This document shows positions 21,953-33,502 of a DNA stretch of 64,000 nucleotides, in pieces. The notes beneath the pieces are model-generated. The model made no database searches and was not told the DNA's origin. It worked only from the letters and a program-made list of their open reading frames with translations. The number at the start of each line of letters is the position of its first letter. Within the stretch, counting starts at the first letter, position 1. The position numbers and the translations under genes were made by a program. The stretch comes from Solanum dulcamara (taxonomy: Eukaryota > Streptophyta > Magnoliopsida > Solanales > Solanaceae), in the NCBI RefSeq assembly GCF_947179165.1, contig NC_077247.1, positions 14,459,501-14,523,500 on the forward strand, given 5' to 3'.

Positions 21953-23600
21953 ATGGATCAATTCTGCTTCTAAGATAAACAGGGTCATACAAAATTATAA
22001 AATAAAATAAGTTATATAAAGAGTCACAACAGTGAGCCAAGGTGTCAAAAAGTCTATTATTTAATGAGCAATCAAACATTTACAAAAAAATACAACTCAA
22101 GATTAGGCCTAAATAGCAAGTACCAAGTCAAAAGGGTTTTTTTCTTTTCTCTCCAAAAAAATAAAAATAAAAAATAAAATAAAAAGAAAGCTACTCCTAA
22201 AAAAATAAAATATAATTAGTTCAGTGGGACCCTCTCCCAAAAGAATTGGAAAGAAAAACCAAGGGATGAGCTAAGTGTTCTTGTACTAAAGAATAAAAAA
22301 AATTAAAAAGATAAACAAAAATTTTAAAAAAATGAAAATCTTTTTATATTTTTTTGTATTTAAAAAGTGGCTGTCAAGAAAAAAAAAGAAAAAATATTAC
22401 AATTTTTTTTTTCATTCCAAGTCCACGACGTGGACTTCCCTGTCTAGATTTTTTTAAAAAAAATTAAAAATTATTAAGAAAACCTAAAGAACACTCCACC
22501 CTAAGCAATATATTGGAAGAATCTCTACCTAACACTTGAAATAATGTTACGTCCCCAAAGCATTAATTAAAATTTAAAACCAAGGGTTAAAATTACTCCC
22601 TGAGGCCTCTAGGCCTAGTTAGCAACACATTCTCTCAATGTTCATCAAGGGTCGTACATACCCCACTTAAGTCAAACATGCTCCTTTGCTTTAAATATTG
22701 GGTACTTAGACTTTCCCTAATCTGTAAAAAATAAAAACAAAAAAAATGACACTAAAAGAATATTTGTTTTAAAAAATAAAATAAAACTAAGAAGTTATAC
22801 TGTTAGTTGGGTTGCCTCCCAACAAGCGCCTGATTTAATGTTGCGGCACAACTTCACCACTTTTTTTTCCAATTTGAACTTATGAATTGTACTCATAATT
22901 TTGCATCACATTTTCCTCTTCACTTCATCGCCGGTGGTACAAAGATAAAGGAACCAAGTAATATATTTCACATCTTGCACATCTTGTCCCTTATATGAGG
23001 AAGGTCATTTTTTCTTTGTGAGCTATAAAACTTTAGGATGTAGGGGCGTTGTTCCTCATCTAGACACTCCTCCATTAGTTCAGATGACTCGAATTTCTTA
23101 TCGTCACCATAATGTATATAAATATTTTGAATGAGGTCCAAGATACATCAATTCCAAAGCAACATTATGTACGTCGTTCTCTCGTTTGTTCTCCTTCTCA
23201 ACATCAACATCGAGGGACAAAGTGTAGTTGGATGGGTGGAATCCTTCTTTCTACTCCACTAGTTGGTCATCATCCACCACAATTGGTGATTGGGTATTAG
23301 CTAGGTTTGTAACATGGAGATTCCAAGTGTCAACCGTAGCCTACATTTTCATAAGTTTTGAACTAGTTACTTCCATGGCTTCCTCTATTTCCTTTTGTTG
23401 TTCCATTACTTGCTTCAATAACTTAATAGTGTGAGCTTAGCTTCTTTTTCCACATCCTCCACTTCATTACTCCTGCCAACATCACAAAGAACAAAAGAAT
23501 CATACTAGGGGCTCAGGAGAAGGGAATAAGAGTTAGGATAGTCATTCCAATGGTCATCTTGACCGCCACACATATGAAAAGTATTGCATTCAAAATATTC
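21953..23600. other. element D interior with A/T homopolymer runs, no gene
   Basis: It is dominated by A- and T-rich low-complexity runs (22080-22440, 22720-22790). At 22806-22840 the phrase 'ttgggttgcctcccaacaagcgcc' appears, which I recall as a recurring word in plant LTR-element interiors. Scattered short open frames at 23112-23434 show no recognisable domain. Confidence 0.5.
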
Positions 23601-23717
23601 GATAGGTGAGCACAACCTGCTCATCTGAATAATATGACAATGGACATCCAAGTGGAGTCCTCAACAATATAGACACGGATATCCATCACCCAACCACCAT
23701 TTATCCCACTCATCCAT
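23600..23717 (-). pseudogene. small tryptophan- and cysteine-rich coding remnant of element D
   Basis: Starting at an ATG (23717-23715), the first after the primer site, the minus strand reads 'MDEWDKWWLGDGYPCLYC' and then a TGA (23663-23661). The same frame continues with 'EYFECNTFHMCGGQDDHWND' (about 23610-23550) before the next stop. The Cys/His spacing near the end recalls a degenerate zinc knuckle, but it does not match the exact CX2CX4HX4C spacing. I do not recognise the protein. It may be all that remains of a Gag-like protein, or the coding part of a short non-autonomous family. Confidence 0.4.
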
Positions 23718-23835
23718 ATCAATAAAGTTATCAAATTCTTTTTTAAAATGAAATATATAAAAAAATAAAAAAATAAAAAAACATAAAAAATTTAACATAA
23801 AAAATATAACCTAGAAATGTAATTAATATCTAAGT

Positions 23836-23852
23836 CCCCGGCAACGGCGCCA
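23836..23852 (-). other. primer binding site for tRNA-Asp, perfect 17-nt match
   Basis: The plus strand reads CCCCGGCAACGGCGCCA, identical to the 3' end of plant tRNA-Asp. It lies 9 bases inside the LTR end (TGATACC at 23862). It fixes the minus-strand orientation of element D. Confidence 0.93.
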
Positions 23853-23861
23853 AAAACTTGT

Positions 23862-25112
23862 TGATACCAAAGCACACGCAAATGTACGCGGTCTCACAAG
23901 TTATATAGTGGCTCTTTTTGCAAGTCGGGTGTGGAACCCACAGGGACTTATCAATTAACTATTTTTGCTAAATTATATTAAATATAATTAATTATTTAAT
24001 CAAAATAAAAATAATATTGTTAATATTTTTATATTATAAATTGAAAGAATTAATTAATAAAGTAAACTTACAATATTATTGGGAAACTTTCAGGGTTGCA
24101 ACGTACTAAAAATTCATGTTTCACATCTCTTGCATGGATTTCTGAAGGTTATCGAATTGCTGATTTATAGGGTTGATTTTACAATCATGATCTCTTGACC
24201 TCTAATTGTCTAACTTGTTAACAACCTAACTACATCGTTGAGAGGAGATAAGAATGAACCAACAAAGATGCATTAATCCTATCATCCTGTCTAGTAACTA
24301 ATTATGGTGTATAGGTATGCGTCATGGGCATCCTATACATGAATTATTCTAGGTAATTCTAGAACAAACATGCTCTATATATTCTAGTGTTCTATCTCCC
24401 TTCCGTCTCTCGAGTTCCAGGTACACAACAAATTTATTCTAATGGTGATCAAACATTAAAATAGTAGAAGCAAGAATATAGGAGTAATAAAAATGCTAAC
24501 TAACTTTACCTATAAAATTAATGCTCAACAATCGTAGCTGCATCCCTAGAACAAGGGTCTTTAGCTAGTAATGTCTTAAGAAAAGACGGAGAATAAAAGA
24601 ACCCTAGAGTCAAAAGTTAAAAGTTTATTCTCCTAAAAACTAATTTTATAGAATATTTTTATGTGTAGGAAAAATTCCAAAATAAAATAACTGAGTCCAA
24701 ACCTAATTGGGAAACCCAAAACCTAAAGAATTGGGTTCTGCATGTAAAGTGCATTGCTGCACCGCCTTCAACTTCAATGTTTCCTCTTCAGGTACTGCCA
24801 CATGGCAGTTGATGTAATTTTTCTTTCTTTTCTTCTATTTCTGCAAGTTTGAATATATATATATATATATATATATGTAATATAATATTCAATTTAATCC
24901 ATTAAGCTGCCTGCTTGATTTTTCTTCTTTGATCTTCTATATTTAATTTCTTTTGGCATGAAATTATTTTATTTTTGCGTCAGATTAATCCTACAAATAA
25001 AATAGATTATTTAGCACAGTCCATAAAATTTATGCTCAAAAAGAAAAAATAAAAGTACTAAATATGAGGTAAATAATGACTAAAAATATATAGTTTTGGC
25101 CTCAGATTAGTA
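23862..25112 (-). repeat. 5' LTR of element D, about 1.25 kb
   Basis: On the minus strand it runs from a decayed start (TACTAATCTGAGGCC at 25112) to GGTATCA at 23862. It is collinear with the 3' LTR at 19641-20763 and has one unit of the segment duplicated there. The terminal 115 bp also occur alone at 8060-8174. Confidence 0.88.
24853..24876. repeat. (AT)n microsatellite in the 5' LTR
   Basis: 24 bases of AT dinucleotide at the position matching 20495-20535 in the other LTR. Confidence 0.95.
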
Positions 25113-26480
25113 TGATCCCGACTCTTTCATGGATTTTTACTACTTTTTTTTTTAAAAGAATTCGTACACTTTTACTATTTTTTTTAAAAACTAGTTTTTA
25201 ACGAGAGTAGTACCACTTGGATCATTCAACAGTTGCTTTGAGACTTATGAGGCATCGAGGATGTACAGATTTTATACTGGCAGTATCATAGGCATCGAGG
25301 ATGCACTCAGTTTTTATTGATATCTAAGGGTGCGTCTCCGTTTTCTACATCGGCTTAGCTACTCACTATCCGATACCTCGACGGGGATGTTATGTATTAT
25401 GTATAAGACCTAATTCTGGACAAGGTAGTGTATATGGACTTCCTGCATTCCTTATAACCCTGTTCTGGCCGGTGCCCACTGAACTGAATAAGGGAGCTGC
25501 ATGGGTACCACTTGGTAGGCCTAGGTTTGGGGTGGATCTATAGTGTTTATTGATGATCTTCGAGAGCCACCAATGATGGTACTGATTTTTACTACGGATT
25601 TTCATTCATTAGCATCGCCTATCACCAACATACTTATTTATTGTTTGGTCCCTTAATTTTATGGAGGTCGGATGTATGTTTGTCATTTGTACCTCTGGTC
25701 ATATGGGCATCCAATTGATTATTGTCTGATTATACTTTTACTTATCCATTGTAGTATATGCAATTGGTTACAGGGGGTCTTAGTTTGGATTTGTTGATTG
25801 GTACTCCCTGCTAGGCTGAATTGGGTTGTCTCTAGATAGCTATGTGATTAGCAGTGTTAGTCGGTATCTCATTCTTGTTTAGTTGATTCCTATAGTGCCT
25901 TCTTATTGCAAATAGGTTTTTGTCTTGTGCTTTTAGGTGCGTTTCTTGACTTTGTTCTTTTCTCTATGGATCTTGTCTTTTTTTCTCTTATTTCATGTAC
26001 TACGTTGTGTTACTTCCTAATTAGTTACTTGTATTGTATTTACCTTGGTATATGTTATAGATACTTCCTTTATCTCTAGAGCTCAGTATGCCTATTGCTA
26101 TTGAGTACCACTTGTTAGGTACTATAATACACTTCTGCACCCTGTAGATCATAGTACGAGTTATTGGCGGTGATTTGGACTTTGTGCAAAGCAACTTGGA
26201 TTTGGAGATTTGTTGAGCTCCTGGCATCTAGAGTTGCCAATTTCCATCTATTTTTGGCTAGGACTAGTCTTTACTTGCATTCAAAGACTGTTTGTATGTA
26301 TTTGTAAAAGCCATGTACCCTTATTTTCATTAAATACTCAAATATCGACTGATGCAAGATCTTGGGGATGGTTCTTGGATATATTTATGTTCATTTCTCT
26401 TTCTTTTTATTATTATCATTTTTTCGCTTCATATGTTTCTCTTCTACTCAGTAGCCAGCTGCTTCTGGTTTTGAGCTAGG
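25113..26480 (+). repeat. chromovirus-type LTR (family C), left part, split by LINE-2
   Basis: From about 25980 it is collinear with 4919-5450. Its expected ending ('ttcggcttacctact', 'ggttatagtag.tgtcatcat') is found on the far side of LINE-2 at 37371-37441, so LINE-2 inserted into this LTR. It has no coding capacity. The phrase 'ggcatcgaggatg' occurs twice (25251, 25292). Confidence 0.65.
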
Positions 26481-29322
26481 GTTTTATTTTTATTTTTATT
26501 TTCAAAATTTTCATTATTATATATAAAAGTTATAGTACAAGTACAAGGAGAGGAACATGAGATACTTACCTCCAAATCTAAAGTAGGTGGGTAAGCCAGC
26601 TAACCTGTTAAGGTCGGCTAACTTATACCTGATACAAAAGGTGCTATCTAGGTACTAGTAAAGCGGTAAACCTATGAGAGGACTCCTCTTAGTACATTGC
26701 GACTAAGGAAAATGTAACTGAGTGAGAAAGCATGGTGCTGCTTGTTTGGATATGTAGAAAGTATACCTCAATGATGAAACTTAAGTTGGTTAACTTTTTA
26801 AGGGTTGCTCGACTAACATTTTGAGGTATCCGTTCGAGCTGCAACTTCTTGGGCTCTGTAGGTGCTGGTTAAAGAATCCAAAATCAGCTGTAAATCCAAT
26901 ACAAGGCTCAAGATAACAAGACACCTGTACCAAGAGACACACAACAGTGAACAAAAATAGAAAACTAGTTTCATTTTTTGATGGTTGTTGTGTGTGGCTC
27001 CAAGTATTGGATGTTGTGTTGTTGGTCTAGATTCTTGGTGTTATTGCATCATGCATTTGAGTGACTGCATCTAAACTGCACAAATTAAACAAACAAGAAG
27101 ATGGTTCTACTTTTTGGTTCAAGTGTTGCAGCTTTACATGTTCCTTGTATATCTAAGACAAGTTTCAAATGGAGGGGTGCATCCACATAATAATCCTGGT
27201 TATATCAGCTAAGAAGGATAAAAGGAGAGGAAATATATTGAGTTGTAGCAATCAGCAACATTGGAGTTGTTGTTGAGGAGAATTGGAACTGAATTGTTAA
27301 ATTCTGTAACTTGAAGGTGCTGCAGCTTAGGGTTGCTGAATGTGCCTTGCACTTTGCATGGTTCCCTTGCTGCTAAGGTTGATTCTCATGTACTTGCACA
27401 CCTATAAATAAACAAACAAGGAGCTCCAAGTAGCTTGGATGCAGAGGGGCTGTTGTAGGTGTTGAAGGAAGGTATCTGTCATGTATGGAGTGATGGTGAG
27501 AGTTGGTGAGGCCCCTGCATGTATGGCTGTTGTCTCCCTTTTTTTGAAGCTTTGTGGACCTGCAAAAACAAGTAGGCAAAGAACCAAACAAGTGTGGGAG
27601 TTGTAAAGGCTTCTGCAAAACTGTAGACAACTTCTTGTTGTCTCCAAAGAAGAAGTGATCAGCTCCTTTGAGGATATCTTATGTGCCTGCATATAAAAAT
27701 TAAAAGAACAAGGAGCTCTAAGAAGCTTGAGGTGCAAAAGTGCTGCTACAGGTGTTGCAGGAAGGACATTAGCATGGATAGAAGGCTGGTGTATTGATGT
27801 GGTCCTATCATGTCAGGCTGCTTTCTCCATGTTGTTTCCTTCTATTTGCCAAGGTGCTGTGAAGATCTCCCTAGTTGTTGTTGCAACTACACAAAAACAA
27901 TCAAACGAAGACAAGCAACTAAACAAATACAAAAACCAGGAGGGGCTTCCAATTCTGCACAATCCTTTTGTAGCAATCTTGGTAAAGCTATTTGATTTGG
28001 TGGTTGTATCAATGATGTCCTCTATGTAGTTGGTGTTAATGCATGTTGATGTATAACTCCACCAACCTGCAACTACACAACAAATAAACCTACCAAACCA
28101 ATACAATCTGTGGCTAATGTAGTGTTGTTGTGGATTGGACCAATTGATGTGGCTGTGACTCCTCTTGTTGTTACTGTTGTTGAAGCATTCCAAGTTCTAT
28201 ATTATGGTGTATCTGCACGAACCAACAAACAAAAAAAATAAAAGACTTGCACAATCTAACAAAAGGAAAGGACCTCCAAGGGTGCTTTGGAGCCGGCTAG
28301 CTTTTTCAAGGTCGCTCGACTAACGTCTCCAATTATACGTTTGAGCTAATACTTCTTAGGCTTTCCAAATACTGTATTTGCTATAGTCCTGTAACATTGG
28401 AGGCCTTTTCCACAAGCTGAAGTTTCCAAATTGCAAATTACTCCCTTATTAGGTTTAAGTCGGCTAACGTTTTCAAGGTCGCTCGACTAACGTGTCCAAT
28501 TATCCGTTTGAGCTGAAACTTCTTGGGATTTTCAAATACTGCATTTGTTGTAATCCTGCAATATTTGGAGGCCTTTTCCATAAGTTGGAAGAGGTCTGCA
28601 GTGTGTTACAGTTCTGCAGGTGCAAGGGAGGTAGTGGGTGGTGAGGCCCTGGTGCTTGGTTTGTGCAACTCTCTGATGTTCCTGCATAAAATGCAACAAA
28701 CAATAAAGGAGGAGGCTGTAGCTCTATAGATGTATCTCCATTAAGCCATCAGTAGTGGTCTGCATTTTTGGGTTGTGCTAGTGTATGGCTGCACTTGCTT
28801 CAGTTCAGTAGAGCTTTGCCCCTGCAAGAAGATCAAAGAGGAGTCCTGTACAAGAGGGGAAAACAAAGTAGTAGGCCTTCCCAAGGTTTGCCCAATGGTA
28901 GATGAAACCTATAGATCAAATCTTGCTGCCATAGAGGTTTGTTGGAGTAGCAGTGGTTTAGGAGGTGTTGGAGTCTTGGAGTATTGATGGGTGGCATCCT
29001 CTAGATATGTAGATGTTACAGCTATAGCATGTGCTGGAATTTGTGTTGCAGCCCTGTAATGTCCCTACAATGATAAATAACAAAGCAAGTGCTCCAATGG
29101 TGCTCCTGGCTGAAGGGTAATCATGATAGCTGAAGGTCTAGGAACTTGCAAAATCAGAAAAAAGAAAGAGAAAGAAGATTCTATACTATTCCTTACCTCT
29201 AATGGTAAGTTGGTTATTCTACGCAAGTAATAAATAAGGGAGACTCTCCCTATTACAATGGTTCTAACTATGTAATCTTCAAAGTAGTTATGACTATATA
29301 TAGAAATATCCAATTTGAAGAA
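26481..29322 (-). other. LINE-2 3' region, 2.8 kb, modular internal repeats
   Basis: No protein domain was found in any frame. Three imperfect copies of a module containing 'aaggtcgctcgactaac' and 'cgtttgagct.aaacttcttgg' lie at about 26785-26870, 28291-28400 and 28458-28580. A second module ('acaaggagctc.aag.agctt' followed by 'gctg.t..aggtgttg.aggaagg') occurs at about 27415 and 27708. The far 3' end aligns with the LINE-1 3' end. Several open frames of 60-126 codons overlap on both strands here and look like chance. Confidence 0.6.
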
Positions 29323-32300
29323 TTATTTAGAACAACAGAGGGAAAGTTCAAGGGGTTTGATTCTCTTGAGCCTTCTTTTTCTGAAATTAGCCATTCCTTG
29401 CATGTCCAATTCCATGTAGGCTCTAGCTTCTTTGGGGAGATCCTGCCTGGTGAAGTATAGCTCAGGTAATATGCATATATGACTGTGCTTGGACAAACTA
29501 TCAGCTATGGAGTTAGATTCTCTGTAGGTGTGGTTGTAGCTGAAAGCTTGTAATTGGTTGATAATGCTGTTGAGTTTGTCAAGCTGCTCTTTGATGGACC
29601 AAGGTGGCTTTGATTCATGTTGGAGCCACTTGATCAAAAGCTGGGAATCAACTTCCAGAACTACCTTTGGATAGCCAAGTTGGAGACACCAAGAGAGACC
29701 AAAGATTGCAGCTTTAATCTCTACTTGATTGTTGGTTCTTACACCCAAGGGGACTGCATAAGCAAAGATGAACTCACTATGAGCATCCCTAAGAATTCCT
29801 CCTCCGCCAATGTTGCCAGGGTTGTTAAGAGCACTGCTATTAGTGTTCAGTTTCACCATGAGGTCATTTGGCCTGGTCCAACATACAAGAGTGATTTTGG
29901 TGTCATGATAATAATTTTCAATCAAAAAGACAAGGTCCCTCCAGTTGTTAGGCCATTCTATATAAGGAAAAGCAGTATTGAGAAGGTTAGAGGTGTCTTT
30001 GAAGATAAGAGAATTTGACTCTAGCAAGATTGGATTGCTTCCTACCATACTTGGAGGCACATCTATTCTTCCAGAGGTTCCAGCAGATGAAGATGGGAGT
30101 AGCCTGCAGAATGAGCTTGTGTGCTTTATTCTTCTACTTTGAAGTCCACCATCTCATTAACATACCTCTGAGAGAAGTGTGCTCCTTATGGATGCCCAAA
30201 GAGTCAGCAAAAAGTCTCCAAATACATTGAGCAAAGGCTCTTGAAAAAACGATGTGCTCAATGGTATCCTGCTCAGGTCTATGGCAACAATAGCACTTTG
30301 AAGGAGTTTGTCCAAAACTGATAAGCTTTTCATTAGTGGGAAGCTTCCCTCTAAGAATTCTCCAAACCAGGAATGAACATTTGAAAGGAATAAGTTTGTG
30401 CCAAGTACTAGAGTTAGAAATGGTCTTGGTCCTCTTGTCTCTGATGAGCTCCCAAGCAGAAGAGCAACCAAACTCCCCTGTACTATTTGGAGTCCAATAA
30501 GGGTGGTCTTGTTTGAGAGGTTGGTAGTTAATGTGAGTAGCTAAGATGGTTTGTACAAAATTAGGTTTTTTTTGGATGATCAGATCCTCATTCCATTGAC
30601 CATTAGTGATAAAAGCAGAAACTTGAGTGTTGTTGAATCTATAGCTCTCAGTTGTGAATTGTGCTAAGGGGCCAACTCCAAGCCAGTTGTCCCACCAGAA
30701 GAGACAGGAAACTAGAGTGAATTTTCCATTGAATATGAGGCTCCATGTTGTGCTTATTGTTCATCAGGTGCTTCCAAATCACGGATTGACCTGTGTCCCA
30801 TTTCTTGGTGATGATATTAGCCCTCTGGCAGTATTTGGCTTTAATGAAATCTCCCCACGGAGTGTTCTTGGTTCTAAGTATCCACCAATGTTTGTATTGA
30901 AAGGACTTAGCCACATCTGCAAATTGCCTCACTCCAATACCTCCTTCATCATATGGAAAGCTAAGATTCCTCTATAAGGACCAGTGATACTTCCTCTTGT
31001 CATTTTTCCAACCCCAGAAGAAATTGGCAGTAATGCTTTGTATTTGCTTGATGGTGGTTGAGGGAGGAGTACTGGCTGAAAGCAAGTGAATTGGCATAGC
31101 TTGAATAACATGCTTGACTAGTACAGCTCTTCCCCCATGACTAAGGATTTTTGCATGCCATCCAGTGATTCTATTAACAACCTTAGCAATAAGATCAGAA
31201 TAATATACCACTCTTTGTCTACCTATATAGATAGGGCACCCTAGATAAGTTATGGGGCTGTCTTTTTGGGTGAAGCCAGTGATCTTATTGATTCTCACAA
31301 CAGTGGACTTGAAAGTATTGGATGGAATCATGAAGTGAATCTTATGCTTATTGATCAACTGTCTAGAAACCTTTTCATAGGCATTTAGAGTCTTTATGGT
31401 GAGTGTCAAGGTCTGTTTCTTCCAGAAGAGAAGATGATGATATCATCTGCAAAGCTTAGGTGGTTGATCTGGGGTCCCTATTTTGGCATGTGAAGCCATG
31501 AAATTAAGGATATTGATGGAGATTATTCATGAGTCTGGAGAGCACCTCAGCTCCAACAATGAATAAGGCAGGGGAAACAGGGTCCCCTTATTTTAGACCC
31601 CTTGTTGAATGAAAGAAACCATGCCTTGAACCATTAACTATGACAGAGTACCAATTGTCTCCCATAATTCTCCAACTCATGTCAATGAACCTTTCACCAA
31701 ATCCCATTCTTCTCAATACCAGACAAGTGTAGGACCAAGAGACCCTATCATAAGCTTAGGCTATGTCAAGTTTGATCACAACATTGCCCCATACATTTGG
31801 CTTTTTGATCTGATAGATGATTTCTCGGGCAAGTTTGATATTCTCAGAGATGCTTCTATTCTTGACAAAGCCAGATTGATTAAGGGAGATAAGATTAGGA
31901 AGAATTGGATCTAGTCTTAGATAAAGGAGTTTGGAGATAATTTTGTTGGTGAAGTTACTGAGGCTTGTGGGTCTGAATTTAGAAATTTTGGTTGGATAGT
32001 TTACTTTTGGGAGTAGAACCAAACAAGAGTGGGTGAAGAACTTAGGCATGGACTGTCTAGAAAAAGAAAGAATTGACCACACTCAAAAGATCCTCTTTGA
32101 TGATATCCCAGCACACCTGGAAAAAAATTCCATTCATGCCATCAGGACCTGCTGCAGAGTTTGGATTCATTGAAAATACAACAGTTCTTAATTCATCCAT
32201 AGTAGGCATGGCTTGGAGGTCTTCATTATGCTTGTTAGTAATCATTGAAGGACTACTATGAAGGGCCTGTTGCTAAATGTACTTGTCCTCCCCGGTGAAG

Positions 32301-33502
32301 ATTTCTTGAAAGTGGTTACATACAGCTTTAGCAATTTCAGCATCTCCTTGGACCCAAGAACCATCATCAGTTTGGATCTTGTGAATGTAAAGCTTTCTTC
32401 TCCTCCCTCTAACCAAGGCATGAAAGTAGCAAGAGTTCACATCTTCTTTCTTGAACCAGTGAAGTTGAGTTTTTTGTTTGAGAATTGCATCTTCTATTTT
32501 CAGGTATCTGATATATTCAGCATTGATGGCATAAAGCTTGGACCTATTTTCATTGGATTTCATATTGATCAGGTTCCCCTCAACTTCTCTAACTTCCTTC
32601 TCATACTCTTTAACTCTAGCATAGATGTATCCAAACTGAATTCTGGACCAACTGCTAAGAGTGGAGGCAAGCCTCTTTATTTTTTAGTGAAAGCTCTATA
32701 TTGGATTGCCTGCAATTGGTCTGTTCCAGCACTCCTTGACAGTGTCCTTAAAGGAGGGTTGATCAGGCTAGCAATTCAAGAATTTGAAATACTTAATGGG
32801 ATTGAGATGTTGGTCAACCATTTCCAAGAGCAAAGGATGGTGGTTTGACCCTACTGATGGTAGATGAGTGATGTTAGTATGGGGCATGGTTTCCAGCCAC
32901 TTGTTATTAACCATCCCTTTGTCTAGTCTTTTCAAAATTCTAAACATAATTCCCCTTTGAGTAGACCAGGTGTATTTCTGTCTAGTGAAGCCAAGATCCT
33001 GGAGGCCAGAGGCCTCAATAATGTTGATGATTTCAAGGATCTTTCTCATGTTATAAATGACCCCCCTAAGCTTTTCTTCAGGGTCAGTAATAACATTGAA
33101 ATCACCTATAGTACACCATGGAAGAGAGGTGGTTGATTGTTGCAGTAGGCTATCCCATAGAGGTCTTCTGAGGTGATCTTTATATTTTGCATAGACAAAG
33201 GTGGTAATATACTGGTTTAGGATCATGACATGATTGATCTCACAAGTGATCAATTGCTCATCATTCTCCAAAATCCTGCAATCAACATCTTTGGTCCAGA
33301 AAATCCAAATCTTACCATTTGGATTATGGATAACATAGTCCATATTAAGCTGATTTCTAAAATACTGTAGTTGAGAATTATTAGAAAAGGGATCAAGTAA
33401 GGCAATGAGAGAGATCTGGTGCATGTTCTTAAGATGTTTGAGTTATTCTATGGCTCCTTGGGTAATAATACCCCTCACATTCCAGCTGAGAGTACTAATC
33501 AT
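29323..33502 (-). pseudogene. LINE-2 ORF2: endonuclease, reverse transcriptase, zf-RVT, RNase H
   Basis: About 1,390 codons, the usual ORF2 size. ATG is at 33502-33500. Endonuclease: 'LSWNVRGI' at the start, 'WCTIGDFNVI' (33106-33092 core), 'GSNHHPLLLEM' near 32850. RT: 'FSMNPNSAAGPDGMNG' (about 32220), 'KLDIA-stop-AYDRVSW' (about 31775-31730, a stop replacing a Lys-type codon), 'LSFADDIIIF' (FADD at 31453-31442, intact), then 'ITYLGCPIYIG' and 'AMPIHLLSAS'. zf-RVT: 'WRILRGKLPTNEKLISFG' and 'CYCCHRPEQDTIEHIVF' (about 30380-30260). RNase H at 29920-29480 keeps the E ('NNQVEIKA') and two D sites ('LEVDSQLL', 'SIADSLSK'), but the first is LNTNSSA instead of TDGSA. Stops and frameshifts kill it. 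It overlaps ORF1 by four bases. Confidence 0.92.
33499..33502 (-). promoter_or_regulatory. ATGA overlap of ORF1 stop and ORF2 start in LINE-2
   Basis: On the minus strand ORF1 ends TTTGAATGA, and the ATG inside this string opens ORF2, giving ATGA with the stop TGA and start ATG sharing bases. LINE-3 has the equivalent TAATG at 59959-59963. Such overlaps are known to support termination-reinitiation in some non-LTR elements (for example the UAAUG of SART1). Whether this family uses that mechanism is inference. Confidence 0.7.

Larger units (their letters stand above)
19641..25112 (-). mobile_element. element D: non-autonomous LTR retrotransposon, tRNA-Asp primed
   Basis: Two direct repeats bound a 3.1-kb interior. 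They share 'aattcatgttt', the 'tctcgacctctaatt' block, an (AT)n run, 'aatattcaatttaatccattaagctg' and the 'ttttggcctca.attag.a' end. A perfect tRNA-Asp primer site sits at the right LTR and a purine run on the minus strand at the left LTR, so the element reads right to left. Apart from a tiny remnant near the primer site there is no gag-pol, so it must have relied on a partner element. A SINE is inserted inside. The left (3') LTR lacks about 250 bp at its outer end. Confidence 0.85.

Noticed and set aside
23836..23852. tRNA-Asp gene
   Set aside because: Only the 17-nt 3' end is present, next to an LTR. It is a primer binding site.
27402..28193. Several open frames of 85-126 codons on both strands
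   Set aside because: They overlap each other within the repeat-modular 3' region of LINE-2. None shows a domain, and open frames are expected where stop-poor repeats occur.
32258..32848. 196-codon plus-strand open frame
   Set aside because: It lies antisense to the LINE-2 endonuclease/RT part of ORF2, whose motifs are clear on the minus strand. Its protein has no domain I recognise.
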